A DNA stretch of 64,000 nt, from the NCBI RefSeq assembly GCF_949769225.1, contig NZ_CATKPB010000010.1; one strand, 5' to 3'. The notes under the pieces were generated by a model. The model saw only the letters and a program-made list of their open reading frames with translations. It did no database searches and was not told where the DNA came from. A program made the translations under genes and the position numbers. This document shows positions 32,749-42,264 of the stretch, in pieces. Numbering within the stretch: position 1 is the stretch's first letter; each line of letters begins with the position of its first letter. The DNA is from Peptoniphilus_A genitalis (lineage in GTDB: Bacteria > Bacillota > Clostridia > Tissierellales > Peptoniphilaceae).

Positions 32749-35700
32749 TTATTCTTCATCTTCTTTTTTTCTCTTAAATCTACCTAATAGAAGTAATAGA
32801 CCTGATGCAAGACCTGCTGATGCAGTCTCAGCCATAAGACCAGCGTCGCCAGTCTTAGGAGCCTTGTCATCGCCAGCAAGATTAGCTTTTCCAGCTTCAT
32901 TGCCTACACGACTTGCTTCCTCATCTTCTTCTTTTTTAACTTGATTAAGAACTTTAGCTTCTTCAGTTTCTATTTCTTCATCAGCTTCTTTTGCCTTTTC
33001 AGCTTCCTTTACCTTTTCAGTTTCAGAAACTTTAGGATCATTTTCTTTTTCAAGCTTTGGCTTTTCAGGAGATTCTTGTGGTGGATTCTTTGGATTCACA
33101 CTTGGATTTTCTCCTGGCTTATTAGGTGTCTTCTTACCAGGTTCAGATGAAGTATCTTCACCTGGTTTGTTAGGTGTGTTAGGTGTATTTGGTGTGCTTA
33201 GACTTTCGCCTGGTCTACCTGATTCCTCTTCCTTTGGACCATTTGGTTTTTGATCATTAGGTGTGCTTGGGTTTTCAGGAACTGGACAAGTGTTAGGAGT
33301 TTTCTTAGTTCCAACCTCGATTATATGATCTACTGCTTCTGTTGTTTCTCCTGGAGTTTCTTTTTCAGAATTTTCTACCACTTTTCCATTTTTAATATCA
33401 ACAGTTACGTGAGTAGTTTTTGATCCATCCTTACCTTCTTGAACAACCTTAGATGTTCCAGCTTCCATATCAGGGTTTTCTCTTACTATTACATTTGGAG
33501 AAATAGGACAAGTCTTATTGTATTCGTACTTACCTGTGAAGTCCTTAGTACCTACGATTACTTTTTGTTTAACTTTAGTTACAACTTCTTCAGTTGTTTG
33601 TTCAACCTTACCAGTTTCTGGATTATACTTGTCAACAACTTTTGTTTCAACTTTGCCTGGAGTGAATTCACCAGTTTCAACTACGCCCTTGTCTTTTGTA
33701 TCGTCGTAAACATATTCAACTTCAACTTCGACTTCTTTAGAGTAGTTCTTTTCTGGAGTTTCAACTTTTGTTCCAACTTCGATGATGTGCTTCTTAGCTT
33801 CAACTTTGTTAGATTCTTCTTTAGTCATTTCTCCATCAGCTGAACCATTTTTAATCTTTTGTGTGTACTCAACATCATATGAACCCTTAACGCCCTTTTG
33901 GATTTCATTTGTCTTTCCAGCTGGAAGGTCTTTGTTGTATCTAATTTCAACTTCAAATGGAATTTCGAAATGTTCTTTGTATTTAACTTCACCTGTAAAG
34001 TCTTTTTGTCCTACCTTGATAACTGCATTTGTTGGATCTGTGTCTTTTATAATTTCTGGTTCACCAACAATTTCAGAATTTTTAATAGTCCACTTAGTTG
34101 TCTTTTCTCCAACTTTTCCTTCTGTTACTATCTTGTAGTTGTCTTTTGCATCTGGATAGTTTGTGTAGAAGTCTTTGTCAAATTGGATGTCATATGTGAA
34201 TGGTTTTTTCTCTGTATATTCGTGAGTACCTTCAGTTCCTGCAGGAATACTTATCTTTCTGTTTGTTGCTTTTTTAGTTACTTCTTGAGTAATTTTTATT
34301 TCGCCAGTTTCTGGTTCTCTTGTTGTCTTTACAGTAACTTCACCCTTTTCACCCTTTTGAGTTTCTGTTGGAGCTTCACCCTTCTTCTTTGTGTAGTCAA
34401 GCTCGTAGTCAGTATCAAATGGAACTTCTACTGTAGTTTCTGCAGGTTTTGTACCAATCCTTACTTCTCCATCTACTGCAGCTTCTATCTCTTCTGTTGT
34501 AACAGCTTCCTTACCTTCTTGGAATTCTCCGTTTTCATCTATGATTCCTTTTTTATCGTTTATAACAACTTGTTTGAAAGTTAATTTTTGCTTTCCCTCT
34601 TTACCAGCCTTTTCAATAACTTTCCCACTTTCTAAAGTTTCATCATAAACTACATTAGTCTTATAAGGAATTTTAGTTTCAAATTCTTTTGTAACTTCTT
34701 GTTGGTATTTAGGACGCGCTATAAACTGTGCTTTGACATATTCCTCTTTTGGTAAACCAGTTTTTTTATCAATATAGTTAACCTTGATATCTACAAACAG
34801 GTTTTCCCCACCTTTTATATCAGCATCTTTTGGAACTGTGGCTGTTACAGCACCAGTTTTTGGGTCAACTTTTATATCAGACCAAACATGGCCAGCACTA
34901 TCTTTGTAGGTGCCTGGAACTAGTTCATATGATTTAGGTAGGTTTTTATTTGTTTCATTTTCCGATGGTAGATCTTCATGGTTGGTTGTAAGAGTGTCTC
35001 CCTTGTATCCAACTTCTGCGTGGTATTCTGGTTTATAGTTATCAGTATCTTGAACTACAAAATGGAACCATTTGACATCTTTTGATCCGTTTGTATAAGT
35101 ATACTCAACTTTTACAGCTGTATAATCCCCTGGGCTTGCTTTTTTAGGAGGTGTTATCACAAAGCTTCCGATATCACCTTTTGTTAACTTAAGGTCCCAT
35201 CTGTCATTCTTATAATCATCACTCGTTATGAATTTGTCATAATCTACACCAGCTATTTCTGCTAGCTTTCTATTTTCTTTGACTACAAAAGTTTGATCTA
35301 CAACTCCTGAAGCTTCTCCTTTATCATTAGCTTGATTCATATCATCAGCTGTCTTTTGATGTTCTTTTTTATTTGAAGGTGTGTAAATCTCAACAGTAGA
35401 TTCTACTCCTGGTATTACACTCAATGATGTTTGACTTTCAGAATCATCAGGATTTTCGACAGTCTTATTATTAGTGAAGTTTTGGTCATAGTATCTTGTG
35501 TCATCAAGGTTTAGCTTAAAGTTACCGATTAGGTTGTAGTGGTCGTAGCGGTCGATGCCTTGTTTGTCGATTGTGACATTAGTACCCTTGTGATTGATAT
35601 CAGCAGTTCCTGCACCTGTTCCTACATAGGTTCCTGTTTCACCAAATTCGTCTGGTGTTTCTGCTATTTTTTTAAATTCTTCTGCTGTTCTTGGACGTGC

Positions 35701-37026
35701 AAAGAATTTGACATCTAAGTTTTGGAGGGCCTTATAGTCAGGAGTATTGAAAATTGAGTCTTCATTGATTACAGTCTTACCGTTTTCATCCTTCTTTAGG
35801 GCGCCTTCCGGCAACTTAATGTGAATGTTGCCATCATCTCCTATATAGGCACTTGCTCCCGGAACAATATCTCCAGTAATAGGGTTATAAACTTGGCCGA
35901 CTAATCTTTCTTTGGCATTTTCATCAACATTATCTACCTTGATACCGGTGTCTATATCTTGGCCTTGGACAAAGAATTTCTTTTTAGGATCATAGTTATT
36001 TGTATTTAGCTTTAATTCTTCTAATTTGTCGTTTTCATTTGGCCATGGATTGACCTTATAACCTAAAAAGAAGTTATCTCCAAAAAACTTTACTCTTGGT
36101 TTATCTTGAGTGTAATTGTCTTTCATACCGAAAGATGTGGAGGAGTTATCCTTGTTATTTATATGCTTTAAGGTTTCTTCACTTGCTTCATAGTTAAAGT
36201 TCCTTTGCTTTCCAGCAGCGGTTATTTCTCCTTTTTCATCTGGCGTAAATGTTACACCAGTGGATTCAGAAGTTAATTTATCTCCCTGACCCATCATAGG
36301 TTTTTCGCCTAATGGCGCTGGTATAAGTCCAGAATCTGTAACATAAATTTTAGTATAGGTTCTTTGACCAGTCTTCTTGTCTATGGTTATTTGGTAACCC
36401 CATTCAGTCTTACTTGGTGATGTTTCGGATGGGTTTTTAAAGTCAACTTTAAAGCCGTCTTTTACCTTCTTTTCATCAGTACTATTGAGTTCCTGATTTA
36501 CATTTCCCGGTTGGAGATCAGTTGTCTTGTAACGTTCAGATCCATCGTAGTCTTGAATTTGCTTTTCATCATCGCTATAGTTTGGATCTTTTTCTTCTTT
36601 AGTAGAAGTTTCCCCTGCTCCTTGAGCTTGAGGTGTATTTCCTCCTACTTCTAGTTTTTCAAATTCTGCTCCTGCATCTTCTGCTAGGGATCTAGTTTGA
36701 CTTTTGTTTTGTTCTACAAGTGCAGTTTCCTTTTTAGCCTCTCCAGACACTTCAGGACTTCCTGGGTCTGTAGCTTTAGTATCTTCTACAAGAGCCTCTT
36801 TATTATCTTCAAGCTTTGCTGTATCTTCTTTAGCTGCAAGAGTTTCTTCTACCTTATTTGCGCTCGGTGCATTATCCACATTTTCTACTACAGCATGTGC
36901 AGCATTTTCTGCTGCTACTTCAATATCCGATGCTGCATCTACTTTTACAGACATTGATATTGACATCACTGTTGCCATTGAAAGTACGGCAAAGACTTCT
37001 TTACCATTCTTTATTGGGTTCTTCAT
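32749..37026 (-). CDS. Giant G5-repeat cell-wall-anchored protein (APKTG sorting signal)
   Basis: 1425 residues. The signal peptide ends near residue 32 (VKVDAAS) and is followed by an acidic low-complexity part, a large N-terminal region with VEVG/DDTRYYDQNF-type beta modules, and Rib-like modules (about 600-770). Six tandem G5-like domains of 75-80 residues follow (about 770-1240), each closing with a V/IxVGTK-type strand. Next come a Pro/Asn/Glu-rich wall spacer (1245-1385), the sortase motif APKTG (near 1389-1393), a hydrophobic helix and a GRFKRKKEDEE tail. Ala in place of Leu in LPXTG is unusual. G5 domains are linked to glycan binding and zinc-dependent intercellular adhesion in staphylococcal Aap and similar proteins. 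Probably an adhesin or biofilm protein. Confidence 0.9.
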   Translation of the reverse strand: MKNPIKNGKEVFAVLSMATVMSISMSVKVDAASDIEVAAENAAHAVVENVDNAPSANKVEETLAAKEDTAKLEDNKEALVEDTKATDPGSPEVSGEAKKETALVEQNKSQTRSLAEDAGAEFEKLEVGGNTPQAQGAGETSTKEEKDPNYSDDEKQIQDYDGSERYKTTDLQPGNVNQELNSTDEKKVKDGFKVDFKNPSETSPSKTEWGYQITIDKKTGQRTYTKIYVTDSGLIPAPLGEKPMMGQGDKLTSESTGVTFTPDEKGEITAAGKQRNFNYEASEETLKHINNKDNSSTSFGMKDNYTQDKPRVKFFGDNFFLGYKVNPWPNENDKLEELKLNTNNYDPKKKFFVQGQDIDTGIKVDNVDENAKERLVGQVYNPITGDIVPGASAYIGDDGNIHIKLPEGALKKDENGKTVINEDSIFNTPDYKALQNLDVKFFARPRTAEEFKKIAETPDEFGETGTYVGTGAGTADINHKGTNVTIDKQGIDRYDHYNLIGNFKLNLDDTRYYDQNFTNNKTVENPDDSESQTSLSVIPGVESTVEIYTPSNKKEHQKTADDMNQANDKGEASGVVDQTFVVKENRKLAEIAGVDYDKFITSDDYKNDRWDLKLTKGDIGSFVITPPKKASPGDYTAVKVEYTYTNGSKDVKWFHFVVQDTDNYKPEYHAEVGYKGDTLTTNHEDLPSENETNKNLPKSYELVPGTYKDSAGHVWSDIKVDPKTGAVTATVPKDADIKGGENLFVDIKVNYIDKKTGLPKEEYVKAQFIARPKYQQEVTKEFETKIPYKTNVVYDETLESGKVIEKAGKEGKQKLTFKQVVINDKKGIIDENGEFQEGKEAVTTEEIEAAVDGEVRIGTKPAETTVEVPFDTDYELDYTKKKGEAPTETQKGEKGEVTVKTTREPETGEIKITQEVTKKATNRKISIPAGTEGTHEYTEKKPFTYDIQFDKDFYTNYPDAKDNYKIVTEGKVGEKTTKWTIKNSEIVGEPEIIKDTDPTNAVIKVGQKDFTGEVKYKEHFEIPFEVEIRYNKDLPAGKTNEIQKGVKGSYDVEYTQKIKNGSADGEMTKEESNKVEAKKHIIEVGTKVETPEKNYSKEVEVEVEYVYDDTKDKGVVETGEFTPGKVETKVVDKYNPETGKVEQTTEEVVTKVKQKVIVGTKDFTGKYEYNKTCPISPNVIVRENPDMEAGTSKVVQEGKDGSKTTHVTVDIKNGKVVENSEKETPGETTEAVDHIIEVGTKKTPNTCPVPENPSTPNDQKPNGPKEEESGRPGESLSTPNTPNTPNKPGEDTSSEPGKKTPNKPGENPSVNPKNPPQESPEKPKLEKENDPKVSETEKVKEAEKAKEADEEIETEEAKVLNQVKKEEDEEASRVGNEAGKANLAGDDKAPKTGDAGLMAETASAGLASGLLLLLGRFKRKKEDEE

Positions 37027-37087
37027 TCTTATAAAATCTCCTTTTTAAATGTATTTATAAAACTTATAAATAATAAGTAATTCGAGC

Positions 37088-37125
37088 AATAAAAACCGTA
37101 TAATTTAAGACTTCAAATTTACGGT
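37088..37125 (-). terminator. Hairpin with T-run in the leader of the G5 protein gene
   Basis: ACCGTAAATTT (37115-37125) and the complementary arm 37095-37106 form an 11-bp stem with one bulge and an 8-base loop, followed on the minus strand by TTTTTATTG. It lies about 65 bases before the ATG, with no other gene in between, so it is a candidate attenuator. Confidence 0.5.
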
Positions 37126-37156
37126 TATATCTTGTATCTATTGACACGTATTTTAT

Positions 37157-37165
37157 GTTATACCA
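37157..37165 (-). promoter_or_regulatory. Extended -10 promoter upstream of the G5 protein gene
   Basis: TGGTATAAC on the minus strand matches an extended -10 (TGnTATAAT). The -35 region is weak. It lies upstream of the leader hairpin. Confidence 0.35.
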
Positions 37166-37608
37166 ATTTAGTCACTAATATAAGCACTTTTACGAAAATT
37201 TAACATAAGATATTTAATAATTTTGCATTTTTTATAAATTTATTGTATTTTCTTTTTTCAGTTATCTAGTTATGTTAATAAAATATTGTTTTTATTTTTC
37301 ATCTTTTGAATTTTTATTTTTCCTCATTTCCCTATTTCATAAGCTCCAGTTTTTTATGTTAACTTTTTATCCTTTATATGCTTTACTTTAGCTTGCTTAA
37401 AATTGTATTTTTATTTTTCCTTTACTTTTCGAAAAAATTTTGATCCTTATCTCTAAACTACTTGAATTAATATTTTTTTGTAATACGAATTTAATTTTGC
37501 ATGTAACCGCTAGTGTAAAATTGTTCAAGTTAATTTCGGATCAAATATTAATTTTTATTTTTTATTATTATCATTTTGCAAGATTTTTTATTGTAAATTT
37601 TAAGCAAT
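37166..37608. other. AT-rich intergenic gap between ilvE terminator and G5 gene leader
   Basis: About 440 very AT-rich bases without a plausible gene on either strand. Around 37340-37400 there is a decayed stretch of 18-base units (TTTCATAAGCTCCAGTTT, TTTATGTTAACTTTTTAT), related to the arrays elsewhere. Nothing else is recognisable. Confidence 0.6.
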
Positions 37609-37637
37609 AAAAAAGTCAGTGGACTGATCCACTGACT
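37609..37637 (-). terminator. Terminator of ilvE
   Basis: Perfect 9-bp stem GTCAGTGGA / TCCACTGAC (37615-37636, loop CTGA) followed by TTTTTTATT on the minus strand. Confidence 0.9.
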
Positions 37638-37652
37638 CATATCTTATAAGAT

Positions 37653-38576
37653 TTATTTTTCGTAAACTGGTCTCAAGGAATCCATGTATTTTGGATTTCT
37701 GCCATGTGTTAGGTCTGCGAAAAGTTTTTTGAGTTCTAGGCACACCTTGCCTGGCTTGCCATCAGAAACTTTTATGTCGTCAACTTCAACTACTGGGGCA
37801 ACTTCCATAGCTGTACCTGAGAAGAATACTTCGTCTGCATTGTAAAGTTCTGTTCTTGCAACAGATTTTTCCACACATTCGATTCCAAGTTCTTCTTTTG
37901 CAAGTTTCATTACAAGGTCTCTTGTGATTCCTTCTAGGATGTCATCTGATGCTGGAGGAGTCATTAGCTTTCCCTTCTTGTATAGGAAGATATTTTCTCC
38001 TGGACCTTCACATACAAAGCCGTTTCTATTTAGTAAAACTGCTTCATCGTAACCATTTTTTGTTGCTTCAAAGGATGCTAGGGCTGAGTTTAGGTAGCCT
38101 GCTGTAGCCTTTGTTCTAGGTGGCAACATGTTATCTGCTATTCTAACCCAAGATGATACCTTTACTTTGAAGGCTTCTTTGTCTATATATTTTCCCATAG
38201 GTTGTAGGTAGATAACAACGCAGTCATCTTCGTGTCCGTGTAGACTAATGCCAACTGTTTTTCCATCCTTGTAAGCAATCGGTCTGATGTAAGTTGTTTC
38301 TCTAAATCCGTTTTTTCTTAGAAGTTCGATTGTGTAGTCTGCTAGTTCTTCTGCTGTGTAGCCTACTTCTAGGTTAGCAACTTTTGCTGATTGTAAAAAT
38401 CTTTCATAGTGTTCTACAAGTTTGAAGGCGTATAATTGTTCTTCTTCTTCGTTCCAGTAGGCACGAATTCCTTCGAATACTCCTAGTCCATAGTTTACAA
38501 CCTTGGACCTAATGCTTATAGACACCTTTTCTTCTTCTACTATTTCACCATTATAAAATACATATGATTGGTTCAT
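37653..38576 (-). CDS. ilvE: Branched-chain amino acid aminotransferase
   Basis: 307 residues, a class IV PLP-dependent aminotransferase. NYGLGVFEGIRAY (28-40) and the PLP lysine in TKATAGYLNSALA (near 160) are characteristic, as are GPGENIF and the late FFSGTAMEVAPV. It interconverts Leu/Ile/Val and their keto acids. It stands alone, with its own terminator and a leader containing the palindrome CACTTTTAAGTG (38662-38673). Biosynthetic ilv genes are not nearby, so a catabolic role in amino acid fermentation is possible. Confidence 0.93.
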   Translation of the reverse strand: MNQSYVFYNGEIVEEEKVSISIRSKVVNYGLGVFEGIRAYWNEEEEQLYAFKLVEHYERFLQSAKVANLEVGYTAEELADYTIELLRKNGFRETTYIRPIAYKDGKTVGISLHGHEDDCVVIYLQPMGKYIDKEAFKVKVSSWVRIADNMLPPRTKATAGYLNSALASFEATKNGYDEAVLLNRNGFVCEGPGENIFLYKKGKLMTPPASDDILEGITRDLVMKLAKEELGIECVEKSVARTELYNADEVFFSGTAMEVAPVVEVDDIKVSDGKPGKVCLELKKLFADLTHGRNPKYMDSLRPVYEK

Positions 38577-38846
38577 CTTTCTTCCCTCCGTTAATTCTTT
38601 ATTTATTTTTAAGGTGATTTTTCTTTATCATGCTACTTAAAAATATTAAAATGTATTTTACCACTTTTAAGTGCAAAATTCTAGTATTTTAAAAAAACTT
38701 TATTTGTCTTTTTTTCTTTTTTTAAATTCTTTATTTATAAAAATTTTTTGATTCCATGGATTTATTTTGACCTAGTGATTTTCTTTTTTTTAATTTTTAC
38801 TAAGTTCTATTAGCTTATGAGTCAAATTTTTTTACTTCCCTATAAT
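38577..38846. other. Upstream region of ilvE
   Basis: AT-rich, no gene. It holds the palindrome CACTTTTAAGTG (38662-38673) with a TAAAAT preceded by TGG overlapping its edge, a possible extended -10 and operator for ilvE. No T-box specifier or antiterminator was found. Confidence 0.4.
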
Positions 38847-39044
38847 TTTTTATAAAGTTATAAGCTCTCACTAGTCCATAGCTTTTTATAAAGTCCTAGT
38901 TCTTTATGATTTGGTCCTAGCTTCCTACTTAATAAATTTATATAGCTTTCTAGTTTTCTAATTTTCCTTTCTTATAACTTCCCTTTTATTTATAAGCCAT
39001 AAAAACTATCTCATCCCCTAATCTTTACAGAGTCCATAATTCTT
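38847..39044. repeat. Degenerate 18-bp tandem array D
   Basis: Eleven 18-base units; the clearest are TTTTTATAAAGTTATAAG, CTCTCACTAGTCCATAGC and TTTTTATAAAGTCCTAGT. It is more decayed than arrays A-C. It follows the etfA terminator. Confidence 0.65.
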
Positions 39045-39050
39045 TGCAAC

Positions 39051-39077
39051 AAAAAAGAGACTACATTTGTAGCCTCT
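39051..39077 (-). terminator. Terminator of bcd-etfB-etfA
   Basis: Stem AGAGACTACA / TGTAGCCTCT with one mismatch (39056-39077), followed by TTTTTTG on the minus strand. Confidence 0.82.
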
Positions 39078-39102
39078 TCTTATAATTAAAATTTAATTTA
39101 GA

Positions 39103-40110
39103 TTAAATTTCTGCTTTAATTCTTTGTTCTCTTTCAATAGCTTCGATTAGTTTTGGAACAACTGCGTTGATGTCTCCAACTACTCCAAGATCAGCTACTT
39201 CAAAGATTGCTGCTTCTGGGTCCTTGTTAACAGCTATGATAAGGTCTGAGTCTTCCATACCTGCAACGTGTTGGATTGCTCCAGAGATACCCATTGCGAA
39301 GTAAAGTTCTGGTCTAACTGTCTTACCAGTTTGTCCAACTTGGTGATCTTTTGTGATCCAACCAGAGTCTACTGATGCTCTTGATGCAGAGATTTCTGCT
39401 TCTAGCTTGTCAGCAAGTTCTTGAAGTGGTTTGAATCCTTCTGGTCCACCGATTCCACGTCCACCAGATACAAGGATCTTAGCTTCTGTGATATCTTTCT
39501 TGTGAGATTCTTCTTTTGCAATGTCAAGAATTTTAACATTCATGTCTGCGTCAGTGAAGTCAACTTTGAATTCTTCAACTTCGCCTTTTCTTGATGTGTC
39601 GTTGTCAAGTGCTTGCATTACGCCTGGTCTTACTGTAGCCATTTGTGGTCTGAAGTCTTCACAAACGATAGTTGCCATTAGGTTACCACCAAATGCAGGT
39701 CTTGTCATCATAAGGTTTTTAGATTCTGGATCTATTTCTAGTTTTGTACAGTCTGCTGTAAGTCCTGTGTGAATTCTTGCTGCTAGTCTTGGAGCAAGGT
39801 CACGGCCTATTGATGATGCGCCGTAGATTACGATTTCTGGTTCTTTGTCCTTAATAATTTTTGTTATTGCCTTTGCGTAAGGTTCAGTAACATATTCTTT
39901 TAGCATAGGATCTTCTACTACGATAACCTTGTCTGCACCGTGTCTAATAAGAACGTCTGCGTGATCTTTTACCTTTTCGCCAAGTAAAACACCAACAACA
40001 TCTTGTCCTAGGTCGTCAGCAAGTTCTCTTGCTTTTCCTAGAAGTTCTATTCCAACTTTTTCAAGTTTATTGTCTCTTTGTTCTATAAATACAAATACAT
40101 CTTTACTCAT
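39103..40110 (-). CDS. etfA: Electron transfer flavoprotein alpha subunit
   Basis: 335 residues. The N-terminal domain (1-190) is followed by the conserved C-terminal FAD domain with SGGRGIGGPEGF, SRASVDSGW, QVGQTGKTVRPELYFAMGISGAIQH and NKDPEAAIFEVADLGVVGD. With EtfB and the acyl-CoA dehydrogenase it forms the complex that reduces crotonyl-CoA and may bifurcate electrons from NADH to ferredoxin. Last gene of bcd-etfB-etfA; 14 bases separate it from etfB. Confidence 0.96.
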   Translation of the reverse strand: MSKDVFVFIEQRDNKLEKVGIELLGKARELADDLGQDVVGVLLGEKVKDHADVLIRHGADKVIVVEDPMLKEYVTEPYAKAITKIIKDKEPEIVIYGASSIGRDLAPRLAARIHTGLTADCTKLEIDPESKNLMMTRPAFGGNLMATIVCEDFRPQMATVRPGVMQALDNDTSRKGEVEEFKVDFTDADMNVKILDIAKEESHKKDITEAKILVSGGRGIGGPEGFKPLQELADKLEAEISASRASVDSGWITKDHQVGQTGKTVRPELYFAMGISGAIQHVAGMEDSDLIIAVNKDPEAAIFEVADLGVVGDINAVVPKLIEAIEREQRIKAEI

Positions 40111-40124
40111 TTTTAAACCCCCAA

Positions 40125-40922
40125 TTAGATAATATACTTTTCTTGAAGTTTAGCAACGATAGCTTGAGCTGCTTCGTCAGCAGTTAAGTCAGTTAAAAGT
40201 ACGCCCTTACCTTTACCTTGTTTAGGGAAAGATTTTCTAACTTTTGTAGGTGAACCCTTAAGTCCTATGTTTGCCATATCAAGTTTGTCTTTAATATCTT
40301 CTAGACCCCAAACTCTGATTTCTTTTTGGTAAGCTTCAAATACTTTACCAATTGTCATATATCTAGGTTCTGCTAATTCTGCGATTGCAGTAATTAGGCA
40401 TGGGAATTTAATATTAATTGTGTGGTATCTGTCTTCGAATTGTCTCTTAACTGTGATACCTTTTTTGTCATCGTCAAGTTCAAGTTCTTCTACATAAGAT
40501 ACTTGTGGAACTCCAATGTGTTCTGCGATTTGTGGTCCAACTTGTGCTGTATCACCGTCGATTGCTTGTCTACCACAAATGATTAGGTCAAAATCTAGGT
40601 GTTCAAGTGCTGCAGTGATTGTACAAGATGTTGCCCATGTATCAGCTCCACCAAAAGCTCTATCAGATACTAAGATTCCATCGTCAGCGCCCATTGCAAG
40701 TGCTTCTCTTAGTGCTTCTTGAGCTTGTGGAGGTCCCATTGATAATACTGTTACGTGGATATCTGGATTTTCATCTTTAAGTCTAAGTGCAACTTCTAGA
40801 CCTGATTTATCATCAGGGTTTATAATACTTGGCACACCGTCTCTAATAAGTGTATTAGTAACAGGGTCAAGTCTAACTTCATTAGTATCAGGTACTTGTT
40901 TAATACATACTACTATATTCAT
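40125..40922 (-). CDS. etfB: Electron transfer flavoprotein beta subunit
   Basis: 265 residues. VCIKQVPDTNEVRLDP at the start, LSMGPPQAQEALREALAMGAD and CGRQAIDGDTAQVGPQ are the family signatures. In bifurcating Etf the beta subunit carries the second FAD that accepts NADH electrons. It lies between bcd and etfA, in the order usual for butyrate-forming Firmicutes. Confidence 0.96.
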   Translation of the reverse strand: MNIVVCIKQVPDTNEVRLDPVTNTLIRDGVPSIINPDDKSGLEVALRLKDENPDIHVTVLSMGPPQAQEALREALAMGADDGILVSDRAFGGADTWATSCTITAALEHLDFDLIICGRQAIDGDTAQVGPQIAEHIGVPQVSYVEELELDDDKKGITVKRQFEDRYHTINIKFPCLITAIAELAEPRYMTIGKVFEAYQKEIRVWGLEDIKDKLDMANIGLKGSPTKVRKSFPKQGKGKGVLLTDLTADEAAQAIVAKLQEKYII

Positions 40923-40940
40923 TTATATTACTCCTTCCGA

Positions 40941-42083
40941 TTATTTAACGCCCATCCAGCTAGATACAACCATCTTCATTACTTCAGATGTACCTTCGTA
41001 AATTTCTGTGATCTTAGCATCTCTCATCATTCTTTCTATTGGATAGTCACGAGTGTATCCGTATCCACCGAATAATTGTAGACATCTTCTAGTAATATCA
41101 CTAGCTGCATTAGCTGCAAATAGTTTAGCCATTGCTGCAAAGTGTCCATATGGAAGGCCTGCTTGCTTAGCATCTGCTGCTCTATAAACTAATAGTTGAG
41201 CTGCTTCTGCAGTTGTCTTCATATCTGCAAGTTCAAATTGAGTGTTTTGGAATTGAGAAATTCTTCTGCCGAATTGTTTTCTTTCAGTAGTGTATTTTAC
41301 AGTTTCATCAATTGCACCTTCAGCAATTCCTAGTGCTTGAGATGCGATTCCAATTCTACCACCATCAAGTGTCTTCATAGCGATAGCGAATCCCTTACCT
41401 TCTCTTCCAAGAAGATTTTCCTTTGGTATTCTACAGTCTTCAAAGATAAGTTCACAAGTTGAAGATCCTCTGATACCCATCTTGTCTTCTGGTTCTCCAA
41501 CAGTAAAGCCTGGAGTTCCTCTTTCAACTATAAAAGCTGAAATTCCGTGGTTACCCTTAGATCTATCTGTCATTGCGATTACGATGAATACATCAGCAAA
41601 TCCAGCGTTTGTAATAAAGATCTTTGAACCGTTAAGTACATATTCATCTCCATCAAGTACTGCAGTTGTTCTTTGTCCACTTGCGTCAGTACCAGCGCCT
41701 GGTTCTGTAAGTCCGAAAGCACCAAATTTTTTACCTGCTAGTAAATCTGGTAAGTATTTTTTCTTTTGTTCTTCTGTTCCATTTTCGTAAATTGGAGCAC
41801 AGCATAGTGAAGTGTGAGCTGAAACAATTACACCAGTAGTAGCACATTTCTTAGAAAGTTCTTCTACTGCCATAGCGTAAGCTAGGTAGTCAGCACCTTG
41901 TCCACCGTATTCTTTAGGAAATGGTATTCCAAAGAAACCGTATCTGGCCATTTTTTTAACATTTTCCATAGGAACTTCTTCAGTTGCATCTACATCAGCA
42001 GCAACTGGTTCTACTTCATTTTCAGCAAAAGCACGATACATTTGTTGTAATAATAGATGTTCCTTATCCAATTTTAAATCCAT
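40941..42083 (-). CDS. bcd: Short-chain (butyryl-CoA) acyl-CoA dehydrogenase
   Basis: 380 residues, full length. FGLTEPGAGTDASG (substrate/FAD region), QLFGGYGYTRDYPIERMMRDAKI and the catalytic base Glu in YEGTSEV (near 363) are present. Genomic linkage with etfB-etfA points to butyryl-CoA dehydrogenase, the step that reduces crotonyl-CoA to butyryl-CoA; thiolase, crotonase and hydroxybutyryl-CoA dehydrogenase are not in this window. First gene of the operon; a Rex-like operator lies at its transcription start. Confidence 0.93.
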   Translation of the reverse strand: MDLKLDKEHLLLQQMYRAFAENEVEPVAADVDATEEVPMENVKKMARYGFFGIPFPKEYGGQGADYLAYAMAVEELSKKCATTGVIVSAHTSLCCAPIYENGTEEQKKKYLPDLLAGKKFGAFGLTEPGAGTDASGQRTTAVLDGDEYVLNGSKIFITNAGFADVFIVIAMTDRSKGNHGISAFIVERGTPGFTVGEPEDKMGIRGSSTCELIFEDCRIPKENLLGREGKGFAIAMKTLDGGRIGIASQALGIAEGAIDETVKYTTERKQFGRRISQFQNTQFELADMKTTAEAAQLLVYRAADAKQAGLPYGHFAAMAKLFAANAASDITRRCLQLFGGYGYTRDYPIERMMRDAKITEIYEGTSEVMKMVVSSWMGVK

Positions 42084-42112
42084 TTAAAATCCCCCTAACA
42101 ATAATTTAAAGA

Positions 42113-42130
42113 ATGTTATTTAATTAACAT
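42113..42130. promoter_or_regulatory. Rex-like operator upstream of bcd
   Basis: ATGTTA-TTTAAT-TAACAT has perfect six-base arms and matches the Rex consensus TTGTTAA-N4-TTAACAA at most conserved positions. It sits just downstream of the predicted start from the promoter at 42142-42169, as expected for repression. Confidence 0.55.
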
Positions 42131-42141
42131 ACGTTATTTCT

Positions 42142-42169
42142 ATTATATCATTATGTCTTTGTTTTTCAA
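42142..42169 (-). promoter_or_regulatory. bcd-etfB-etfA promoter
   Basis: TTGAAA (42164-42169), a 16-base spacer and TATAAT (42142-42147) on the minus strand. Confidence 0.7.
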
Positions 42170-42264
42170 GACTTTCTTTAATTTAAAACTTTTATTTAAA
42201 ACAATTTCCTCTTTCATAAAAATAAAAACTAATAGTAAGAATATCAGCTTAATTTTGTAAATTT

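Noticed and set aside
33898..34584. 228-codon plus-strand frame opposite the G5 protein gene
   Set aside because: It is antisense to a clear repeat protein, its product is Phe/Cys/Tyr-rich and unnatural, and it has no start signals.
38577..38846. T-box riboswitch upstream of ilvE
   Set aside because: No T-box core (TGGNACCGCG), specifier stem or leader terminator is visible.
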